Below are positions 1 to 6,138 of a stretch of DNA of 15,192 nt, piece by piece; position 1 is the first letter of the stretch; each line of letters starts with the position of its first letter. This DNA is from Candidatus Schekmanbacteria bacterium. GTDB lineage: Bacteria; Schekmanbacteria; GWA2-38-11; J061. The notes beneath the pieces were generated by a model that was not told the origin of the DNA, did no database searches, and worked only from the letters and a program-made list of their open reading frames with translations. Both the position numbers and the translations under genes were made by a program. The stretch spans positions 1 through 15,192 of the forward strand of contig RFHX01000168.1 of the NCBI GenBank assembly GCA_003695725.1, given 5' to 3'.

Positions 1-221
1 AAATTTTTCCTGAATTTAGTTCTAAATTGTTTATCTTATTAGCTTCAGAATAATTTACTAATTTTTTGAAACTCTATATGACTGTCATAACACCTCTATA
101 ATGGATATCTTGCTTTTTTTTAAAATCATAAGCTATTTAATGAAAAAAATTTGAAGATGATTTAAAAAATATATCTAAAATTTTTTAGAAAAAAAGTTAT
201 CGATTCCATTTAATTTTGGTA

Positions 222-231
222 AATCGCGATT
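222..231. promoter_or_regulatory. 10-bp palindrome, possible operator
   Basis: The sequence AATCGCGATT is a perfect palindrome and a rare GC-containing island in a very AT-rich leader. It lies about 50 bases upstream of the predicted -35 box of the sugar ABC operon, which would suit a repressor or activator site. No regulator gene is present nearby, and a 10-base palindrome can arise by chance, so this is only a candidate. Confidence 0.2.
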
Positions 232-280
232 ATAGAAGATGTCCGGCAAAACTATTCTACAAAGACAATTATTTGAAATC

Positions 281-307
281 TTGACTTGCGCTTTTTTATC
301 ATATAAC
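281..307 (+). promoter_or_regulatory. Probable sigma70-type promoter of the sugar ABC operon
   Basis: A TTGACT box at 281-286 (five of six matches to TTGACA) is followed after 15 bases by TATAAC at 302-307 (five of six matches to TATAAT). The spacer is shorter than the ideal 17. Transcription would start near 313-315, only a few bases before the ATG at 318, so the mRNA would be nearly leaderless. This fits the absence of a Shine-Dalgarno sequence before that ATG. Confidence 0.4.
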
Positions 308-317
308 CAAAACAGTT

Positions 318-1637
318 ATGTTTATCTTGAGAAACAAAGAAAATCCAAAAAAGCATTTTTTCTTTTTTATTCTCTTTTCCGGAATAATATTTTTTTCACT
401 CATCTCCTGTAAAAAAAATGAAAATAAAAAATCAGAAATAACTGAAATCCATTTTGTTACTTTCATGCCCGACCAACCAAAAGTTTGGGACGAAGCCATA
501 AAACTTTTTGAAAAAGAACATCCCCAAATAAAAATAAAACGAGAATTTGCTCCTCATTCAACGACTGCATTCCATGACCTTCTAACACAAAAGCTCAAAA
601 ACAAGAGTGCAGATGTTGATGTTTTCTTTATGGATGTCATCTGGCCTGCTGAATTTGCAGCAGCAGGTTGGGCGGAACCATTGGACAATTATATAAACAA
701 TAAGGAAAAAGATAAGTTTATTGAAAGCACTATTGATGCAAATACCTACAATGGAAAACTTTACGGAATTCCCCTATTTACTGATGCCGGATTACTCTAT
801 TATAGAAAAGATCTTCTTGAAAAATATAATACTCAACCTCCTCAGACATGGGAAGAACTATATATGATAGCGCAAAAAATAGTAAAAGCTGAAAAAAAAC
901 AGAAGAAAAACATCTATGGATTTTCAGGTCAGTTCAAACAATATGAAGGGCTTGTCTGTAATATGATGGAATTCATTCTCTCAAATGGGAGCAAAATCAT
1001 CGATGAAACAACATTAACTCCTAAAATCACAGAAGAGCCGGCATTGAATGCTATTCGCTTTGTAAGAGATAAAATTATAAAGGAGCTTTCACCTCCGGGT
1101 GCTTTGGCATATCAAGAGCAGGAATCACTTGATATTTTTCTTCAGGGTAAAGCCATATTTCATAGAAACTGGCCCTATGCCTGGGAAATTGTTAATAATC
1201 CAGCGCGCTCTCGCATCGTTGGTAAAGTGGGAATAACTAAAATTCCTCATTTCAATGGTAATAAAAGTTATTCCACTTTAGGCGGATGGCAACTTGGATT
1301 GAGCGCATTTTCAAAAAAGAAAAGTGAAGGATGGAAGTTTGTAGAATTTATGACAAGTGAAAAAATACAGAAATTTCTTGCAATAAAAGCAGGAATACCA
1401 CCGACACGAAAATCACTCTATAATGATGAAGACATTATCAAAAAAAATCCTCATTTTGAACAGATGAGAGAAGTATTTTTTTCTTCATACCCAAGGCCCG
1501 CCACTCCTTTTTATCCAGCCATTTCAAACATTCTTCAACGATTTTTTAGCAAGGCAATATCGAGCAGCAATATTAATATAAGAAAAGAAGCAATCTTCAC
1601 TTCAGAGGAAATGAAAAAAATACTCAAGAGAAAATAG
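318..1637 (+). CDS. Sugar ABC transporter substrate-binding lipoprotein (family 1)
   Basis: This 439-residue protein is the extracytoplasmic receptor of a carbohydrate ABC importer. The N-terminus has basic residues (RNKENPKKH), a hydrophobic stretch and a lipobox-like LISC with Cys31. It should therefore be a membrane-anchored lipoprotein with a charged linker (KKNENKKSE). The mature part has the layout of MalE-type family 1 receptors, including a central FHRNWPYAW segment, LGGWQLGLS and a late GIPPTRKSL. These are typical of trehalose, maltose or alpha-glucoside receptors. Length is normal for the family. It is the first gene of a four-gene operon with two permeases and an ATPase. The ATG at 318 has no Shine-Dalgarno sequence, but the signal peptide fits it well. 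The exact sugar cannot be read from the sequence. Confidence 0.88.
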   Translation: MFILRNKENPKKHFFFFILFSGIIFFSLISCKKNENKKSEITEIHFVTFMPDQPKVWDEAIKLFEKEHPQIKIKREFAPHSTTAFHDLLTQKLKNKSADVDVFFMDVIWPAEFAAAGWAEPLDNYINNKEKDKFIESTIDANTYNGKLYGIPLFTDAGLLYYRKDLLEKYNTQPPQTWEELYMIAQKIVKAEKKQKKNIYGFSGQFKQYEGLVCNMMEFILSNGSKIIDETTLTPKITEEPALNAIRFVRDKIIKELSPPGALAYQEQESLDIFLQGKAIFHRNWPYAWEIVNNPARSRIVGKVGITKIPHFNGNKSYSTLGGWQLGLSAFSKKKSEGWKFVEFMTSEKIQKFLAIKAGIPPTRKSLYNDEDIIKKNPHFEQMREVFFSSYPRPATPFYPAISNILQRFFSKAISSSNINIRKEAIFTSEEMKKILKRK

Positions 1638-1710
1638 CTTTTAATATTGAAAAAAAACTCTACTGATTGAATAATTTAAAAATAGATGTAATTTTCCTTT
1701 CCTCGACTCA

Positions 1711-1723
1711 AAGGTGTAAAGTG
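1711..1723 (+). promoter_or_regulatory. RBS deciding a GTG start for the first permease
   Basis: AAGGTG at 1711-1716 lies four bases before an in-frame GTG at 1721. The longer reading would begin at a TTG at 1667 with no ribosome site and would add 18 residues that are atypical for MalF-family N-termini. The GTG is therefore preferred. Confidence 0.55.
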
Positions 1724-2623
1724 AAGGGAAGCGTTCTTATTAAGAAGGAAAAGACATTTGCCTTTTTTTTGCTTCTTCCCGCTTTTCTCTTTCTGGCTAT
1801 TTTTTCAATATATCCAATCTTATATTCATTTTTTCTGAGCTTTTTCAAACTATCACTATGGAAAAATATATCAGTCGGCGCATTTGTAGGGTTTGCCAAT
1901 TATACAGCTCTATTAAGAGACAAAATAGCGCTACATTCATTTTTAATAACATTTGCCTTTGTCATTATTACAACTTTTTTCGAAATACTCTTTGGCATAG
2001 TTATAGCGTTAGTTATGCATAACACCTTTAAATGGCGAGGCTTCATCAGAGCTGCAATTTTAATACCATGGGCAATTCCTACAGTCGTCTCCTCTCAAAT
2101 GTGGCGATTTATTTTCAACGACCAGTACGGATTTGCAAACTTTCTTCTTTTTGGTGCTCATACTGATTCATACAAAGCTTGGCTTGCAAATCCTACTCTT
2201 GCTTTTTTTTCAATTGCTGCAGCAGATATATGGAAATCCTCTTCATTTGCGGCTTTGATTATTCTTGCGGGACTTCAGATAATACCTGAAGATTTATATG
2301 AAGCTGCAAAAATCGACGGTGCCAGCAGATGGTATCAATTTATAAAAATCACCCTTCCTCTTCTAAAGCCCACAATACTGGTAGCTTTGCTTTTCAGGAC
2401 TATTGATGCTTTTAGAGTTTTCGACCTCGTTTTTGTAATGACACAGGGAGGGCCCGGTGACGCTACAAATGTATTGCAATTTTACGGTTATAAAAAAATC
2501 TTTGCAGAAGGATTTGTGGGTTATGGTTCCACGATTTCAGTAATAATTTTTTTAATAATTTTTTGTTTGTCCCTTCTTTACATTAGGATGCTTGGAAAAA
2601 CTTTAATGGAAAAAAGACTATGA
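1721..2623 (+). CDS. Sugar ABC transporter permease, MalF/UgpA type
   Basis: This is an inner-membrane permease of about 300 residues, one of two forming the transport channel. A short basic N-terminus (KGSVLIKKEKT) leads into the first membrane helix (FAFFLLLPAFLF), and about six hydrophobic segments follow. The cytoplasmic EAA loop, which docks onto the ATPase, reads YEAAKIDGASRWYQFIKITL with EAA near residues 194-196. The family-typical TQGGPGDATNVL follows. I chose the GTG at 1721 because it has an AAGGTG ribosome site; a TTG at 1667 in the same frame would add 18 residues. The stop codon overlaps the ATG of the next permease (ATGA at 2620-2623), indicating coupled translation. Substrate specificity comes from the receptor gene upstream. 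Confidence 0.9.
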   Translation: MKGSVLIKKEKTFAFFLLLPAFLFLAIFSIYPILYSFFLSFFKLSLWKNISVGAFVGFANYTALLRDKIALHSFLITFAFVIITTFFEILFGIVIALVMHNTFKWRGFIRAAILIPWAIPTVVSSQMWRFIFNDQYGFANFLLFGAHTDSYKAWLANPTLAFFSIAAADIWKSSSFAALIILAGLQIIPEDLYEAAKIDGASRWYQFIKITLPLLKPTILVALLFRTIDAFRVFDLVFVMTQGGPGDATNVLQFYGYKKIFAEGFVGYGSTISVIIFLIIFCLSLLYIRMLGKTLMEKRL

Positions 2624-3444
2624 AAAACATAAGTTACAAGTTGACATTTCTTTTAACTACAGCCGTTGTAGTTTTAGTTAGCATATTCCCTTTTCTCTGG
2701 TTTGTCAGCACATCATTTAAGAGGGAAATAGAAATATCATCTATTCCCCCTATATTCATTCCTTCTTTCAATATGCAATTTTATCAATCAACTATAAGTA
2801 ATTATGATATCTTTCTATACATAAAAAACAGTTTGCTCGTTGCTGGATGCACAACCATCATAACGATATTCATTTCAAGCCTTGCCGGCTATGCTCTTGC
2901 CTGCCTTAAACTCAAGGGGAAAAGATTAATTATGGGCATTATTTTGGCATCATCGATGTTTCCTCAAATCTCAATAGCAGGACCTATCTGGCGCATTCTT
3001 GATTTCTTCGGATGGCTTAACTGCTATCAAGGATTGATTCTGCCATATGTAACTTTAACTCTTCCGTTGGGCATCTGGATACTTGCGTCCTTTTTTGACA
3101 AACTTCCAAAAGAAATCGAAGAAGCGGCAATGATAGATGGATGCAGTCATATTCAGGTGCTTTTAAAAATAATTGCTCCCTTGTCTTTGCCGGGTATATT
3201 CACGGCCTCTATACTTGTTTTCATATATGCATGGAATGAATTCTTCTTTGCTCTTTTAGTTATGACTGAAGAAAAGTATCGCACTCTTCCTGTAGGGATT
3301 GCCCTTTTTCAGGGACAATATACAATGCCTTGGGGAGAAATAGCCGCAGCTTCGACAATAGCTACAATCCCACTGGTAATTTTAGTAATGTTTTTTCAAA
3401 AACAAATAGTATCTGGACTTTCAGCAGGCGCTGTAAAGGAATGA
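2620..3444 (+). CDS. Sugar ABC transporter permease, MalG/UgpE type
   Basis: This 274-residue protein is the second channel subunit, pairing with the MalF-type permease whose stop codon overlaps its ATG by the ATGA arrangement. It has an N-terminal membrane helix (residues about 8-29), further helices, and the EAA motif EEAAMIDGCSHIQVLLKIIA at residues 167-186. The MalG-family hallmark YAWNEFFFALL follows at about 203-213. The tail, ending in SAGAVKE, carries the usual late G(L)-AGAVK motif. Length is normal for the family. It is followed after six bases by the ATPase gene, whose ribosome site (AAGGA) lies inside the 3' end of this gene. Confidence 0.92.
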   Translation: MKNISYKLTFLLTTAVVVLVSIFPFLWFVSTSFKREIEISSIPPIFIPSFNMQFYQSTISNYDIFLYIKNSLLVAGCTTIITIFISSLAGYALACLKLKGKRLIMGIILASSMFPQISIAGPIWRILDFFGWLNCYQGLILPYVTLTLPLGIWILASFFDKLPKEIEEAAMIDGCSHIQVLLKIIAPLSLPGIFTASILVFIYAWNEFFFALLVMTEEKYRTLPVGIALFQGQYTMPWGEIAAASTIATIPLVILVMFFQKQIVSGLSAGAVKE

Positions 3445-3450
3445 TGATCT

Positions 3451-4533
3451 ATGAATTACTTATTGATCGAAAATATATCGAAATCATTTTCAGATTCATC
3501 AATACTGAAAAAAATAAGTTTCGAAGTCGAAAAAGGAGAGTTTTGTGTAATACTCGGTCCCTCGGGATGTGGTAAAACTACTCTTTTAAAGATTATAGCA
3601 GGCATCGAGCGTCAAGACAGCGGTAAGATCTTCTTGGAAAATGATATTTCAAATATTCCTCCGCAAAGAAGAAATATTGCAATGGTATTTCAAAGCTATG
3701 CCCTTTATCCCCATATGTCAATATTTGAAAATATGGCTTTCCCCTTAAAAATGCAGAAAATGGGAAAAAAAGAAATAGAAGAACGAGTAATTTCCACGGC
3801 AAAACTATTAAAAATAGAGAATCATCTAAAGAAAAAACCCCGACAATTATCAGGAGGAGAGAGACAGCGAGTAGCGCTCGGCAGGGCTATTGTGAGAAAT
3901 CCCAAACTATTTCTTTTTGATGAACCACTTTCGAATCTCGATGCCCGCCTTCGCTCAAAAATGAGAAGAGAAATAATTGACCTCCATAACAAATTACAAA
4001 CCACAATAATCTATGTAACTCATGATCAATTTGAAGCTATGACAATGGCAGACAAGATTATCTTACTCAACAAAGGAGAAATACAACAGATAGGCACTCC
4101 AGATGAACTCTATAATTCACCTAAAAATCTTTTTACAGCACAATTCATAGGCACTCCTGAAATAAATCTTATCGAAGGATATTTAGTGAATGAAGAAGGA
4201 AGATTTTTCTTCAAGAGCGGAAATTTTTCACTGGAAATTGGAACCTCAACGAAACTTAAAGAAATTGAAGGGGAAAAAATAATTATGGGAATACGATCTG
4301 AATCATTTTATATAGACAAAGGAAATATTAGGGGAAAAATAAGAAACTTGGAAAATTTAGGTTCAGAGATCCTTGCATACATCGATATTGAAGGACTCGA
4401 AAAAAAGTTGGTTATTAAATGTCCCAAGCAATTTCAGGGAAAAACGGGAAGCGATATAGCTTTAGACATAAAAATGAAGGAAATCCATTTCTTTAAAGAT
4501 GAAGAAAATGTGTGGTCAGGGTGTAATTCATAG
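3451..4533 (+). CDS. Sugar ABC transporter ATP-binding protein, MalK/UgpC/MsmK type
   Basis: This 360-residue cytoplasmic ATPase powers the importer. All nucleotide-binding motifs are intact: Walker A GPSGCGKTT (36-44), Q-loop Gln81 in VFQSYALYP, signature LSGGERQRVALGRA (134-147), Walker B LFLFDEP with Glu158, D-loop SNLD, and switch His191 in VTHDQ. From about residue 235 a C-terminal TOBE/OB-type domain follows, as in MalK, UgpC and MsmK; it is slightly short but looks complete. These ATPases are often shared between several sugar importers, so this one may serve more than the linked permeases. It is the last gene of the operon. It ends 26 bases before the end of the convergent haem-sensor gene, with no clear hairpin terminator between. 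Confidence 0.94.
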   Translation: MNYLLIENISKSFSDSSILKKISFEVEKGEFCVILGPSGCGKTTLLKIIAGIERQDSGKIFLENDISNIPPQRRNIAMVFQSYALYPHMSIFENMAFPLKMQKMGKKEIEERVISTAKLLKIENHLKKKPRQLSGGERQRVALGRAIVRNPKLFLFDEPLSNLDARLRSKMRREIIDLHNKLQTTIIYVTHDQFEAMTMADKIILLNKGEIQQIGTPDELYNSPKNLFTAQFIGTPEINLIEGYLVNEEGRFFFKSGNFSLEIGTSTKLKEIEGEKIIMGIRSESFYIDKGNIRGKIRNLENLGSEILAYIDIEGLEKKLVIKCPKQFQGKTGSDIALDIKMKEIHFFKDEENVWSGCNS

Positions 4534-4559
4534 TTTTTTGTTCTTACATAAAAGATGCT

Positions 4560-5516
4560 TTACAAATCATCAGAACCCTTTTTTCCCAAATCATTTTTGT
4601 AATAATCAGGATATAGTTTCTTCGCGCAATCAGGACAGAGCCCATGCGAAAATTTCACATCACTACTTCTTCTCATATATGATTCAAGCATCTGCCATTC
4701 ACCTTTCTCATCCTTGATTTTCTTACACGATGAACATATGGGCAAAATTCCTTCAAGTTGATTGATATGCGCAATACTTTCTTCAAGGGCCGCTATATTT
4801 CTCACAATAAAGCGTCCGAGATAATAAATTATCAGAGCAAAAATAATAAAAAAAAGTATATGAATAATATAGATTCTTTTTAATGCTTCCGATGTGGCAT
4901 TTTGATATGATGTATATGGGAAACTAACACTGAGTCCTCCTCTAACATCGCCTATTTTATAACCTTGTTTCTCATGGCATTTTAGGCAGGATTCTTCAAC
5001 AAGAAGTGGAGCCATATAGCGAAAAATTTCAACCCCCTTTTGATTTGTTACATCAGAAACTTCACTCATACCCTCTTCAAATTTTTTCAGCATCTTAGCT
5101 TCCCATTGATCAGGTTTATTTGAGGGATTCAAAGGTTTTAGGCTGGTCAAGTGAATATGAACTTCGGAATCGTTTTTAAGATATTCCGATATCATTCTTG
5201 TCATATATGCAGGATTTACCTTTGTAAGCTTCATTCCTTCTTTAGTTTCAATATCTCTCAAAGGGTCTTCAAGATACACATTCGGCTGGGAATTTTCCGT
5301 AACAAATATATAAACTCCTCCATGCATAGCATTCCACCGCCGTGCTACGACAAAAGCCTTGAAAAATGCTTGGCCTCTATTTTGTGCAAATGTATGAAAC
5401 TGTTGGCGTGTTTTTTTAACATTGATATAAAGTGAAATTGCATCGACTGTAAAAAACAAGCACAATAGGAAAACAAGATAAATCTTAATGCGGTATTGAG
5501 CTGTACTTTGATTCAT
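4560..5516 (-). CDS. Membrane c-type haem sensor (Tll0287-like/DUF3365) with C-terminal four-Cys module
   Basis: This 318-residue protein has a membrane helix at about 11-29, an extracytoplasmic domain, a second helix at about 214-238 and a cytoplasmic tail. The outer domain has the pattern of the Tll0287-like family: AVVARRWN-like FVVARRWNAMHGGVYIF near 55-71, NPAYMTRM at 101-108, and one haem site CLKCH at 177-181 followed by a GDVRGGLSVSFP segment. The tail (about 255-304) has paired cysteines CSSC (261-264) and CPDC (294-297) around EKGEWQMLESY. This resembles a small cysteine module found at the ends of many bacterial sensor and response-regulator proteins and is probably metal-binding. 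There is no kinase, cyclase, HAMP-plus-methyl-acceptor or DNA-binding domain, so the output is unknown. No Shine-Dalgarno precedes the ATG. Sensing of redox state or small ligands is inference. Confidence 0.8.
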   Translation of the reverse strand: MNQSTAQYRIKIYLVFLLCLFFTVDAISLYINVKKTRQQFHTFAQNRGQAFFKAFVVARRWNAMHGGVYIFVTENSQPNVYLEDPLRDIETKEGMKLTKVNPAYMTRMISEYLKNDSEVHIHLTSLKPLNPSNKPDQWEAKMLKKFEEGMSEVSDVTNQKGVEIFRYMAPLLVEESCLKCHEKQGYKIGDVRGGLSVSFPYTSYQNATSEALKRIYIIHILFFIIFALIIYYLGRFIVRNIAALEESIAHINQLEGILPICSSCKKIKDEKGEWQMLESYMRRSSDVKFSHGLCPDCAKKLYPDYYKNDLGKKGSDDL

Positions 5517-5646
5517 ATTTATTAAAATTCATTTTTTTAAGTTTATTTCTCATTTTAAGACAATAATCAAACATAATAAAGGCATCAGTGGAAGAAAAAA
5601 AAGAGAGGAATAATGGATTTAAGTTTCTGGGAAACAATCAAAATAA

Positions 5647-5675
5647 ATTATAGTATCATTTTATAAGAAAAACAA
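5647..5675 (-). promoter_or_regulatory. Sigma70-type promoter of the haem sensor gene
   Basis: Reading the minus strand, TTGTTT (5675-5670) is followed after exactly 17 bases by a perfect TATAAT (5652-5647). Transcription would start near 5640 and give a leader of about 125 bases before the ATG at 5516. A small hairpin (GTTTC-TGG-GAAAC on the plus strand, 5623-5635) lies at the start of that leader. This suggests that the sensor is transcribed independently of the AOR cluster. Confidence 0.55.
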
Positions 5676-5723
5676 TAGCACCTATCAATTCAAATAGATG
5701 TCTTGAAGCCCTAAATACTAAAT

Positions 5724-6032
5724 CTAATTCCCCCCACCGATAAGTGAGCCAAAGGAAAGGATGTCTCCTTCTTTCAACTTCGTATTTAGCTTCTCTGGAT
5801 ACTCATATTCATAATCTACAGGCCTGTTGTTTAGATATACATTTGCCCTTTGAACTTTTCCTTCCATTGAATCCATTGTAAGAGTAACCCTTTGTTCAAA
5901 TGCATATCCATATTTCTGGCAGACTATTTTGATTGCATCATTTACCGTAGAGTTTTCAGGAATATCGATTTCTTCTTCGACTTTCTTTGTAATATCGAGT
6001 GTCAAGTTATAGTATCTTACTTTAATCTTCAT
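5724..6032 (-). CDS. MoaD/ThiS-family sulfur-carrier-like protein
   Basis: This 102-residue protein has the beta-grasp pattern of MoaD/ThiS carriers: a first strand (MKIKVRYYN), NSTVNDAIKIV as the helix start, an ANVYLNNRPVD strand, then LKEGDILSF and a glycine-rich tail. MoaD supplies sulfur for the dithiolene of molybdopterin, used in both molybdenum and tungsten cofactors. MoaD-like genes next to AOR genes are known in AOR operons, so a dedicated role in cofactor assembly for the neighbouring AOR is a reasonable inference. The C-terminus is odd: it ends in IGGGN rather than an exposed Gly-Gly, so the usual adenylation and thiocarboxylation would need removal of the last Asn or might not occur. 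A terminator-like hairpin separates it from the AOR gene. GGGAAG upstream could act as the ribosome site. Confidence 0.8.
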   Translation of the reverse strand: MKIKVRYYNLTLDITKKVEEEIDIPENSTVNDAIKIVCQKYGYAFEQRVTLTMDSMEGKVQRANVYLNNRPVDYEYEYPEKLNTKLKEGDILSFGSLIGGGN

Positions 6033-6092
6033 ATGCGACTTCCCACTACTAATTGTTTAATATTTACCTATTGATTCATTAAATAAGAAAGA

Positions 6093-6119
6093 AAAGGGGA
6101 GAATATTTTTCTCCCCTTT
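6093..6119 (-). terminator. Rho-independent terminator/attenuator after the AOR gene
   Basis: This is a perfect 11-base-pair inverted repeat (AAAGGGGAGAA at 6093-6103 and its complement at 6109-6119) with a five-base loop. On the minus strand it is followed at once by a U-rich run (TTTTCTTTCTTATTT in DNA). It lies 20 bases after the AOR stop codon and 60 bases before the MoaD-like start. It should end or reduce transcription of the long minus-strand operon. Any expression of the MoaD-like gene would rely on read-through or an unseen promoter. Confidence 0.8.
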
Positions 6120-6138
6120 GTCATCTTCTTTTTTCAAA

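Larger units (their letters stand above)
1..317. other. AT-rich gene-free left flank
   Basis: No credible coding region is visible on either strand in this stretch. It is strongly AT-rich with many A and T runs. It holds a 10-base perfect palindrome at 222-231 and, at its right end, promoter-like boxes ahead of the sugar-importer operon. Nothing identifies what lies further left, so this is best read as the intergenic upstream region of the importer operon. Confidence 0.6.

Noticed and set aside
66-102. TTGAAA at 66-71 and TATAAT at 97-102 as a promoter
   Set aside because: The spacer would be 25 bases, too long for a sigma70 promoter, and no gene follows closely.
1667-1720. TTG start for the MalF-type permease, adding 18 residues
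   Set aside because: No Shine-Dalgarno precedes it, and the added residues are unlike permease N-termini; the GTG at 1721 has AAGGTG upstream.
4560-5516. Haem protein as a histidine kinase or methyl-accepting chemotaxis protein
   Set aside because: Only about 80 residues follow the second membrane helix, and no H-box, ATPase or methyl-acceptor signalling region is visible.
5613-5666. Seventeen-residue plus-strand reading frame with a GAGG ribosome-like site, in the leader of the haem sensor
   Set aside because: Too short to judge, lies antisense to the predicted promoter and leader of the sensor, and has no recognisable motif or neighbour.
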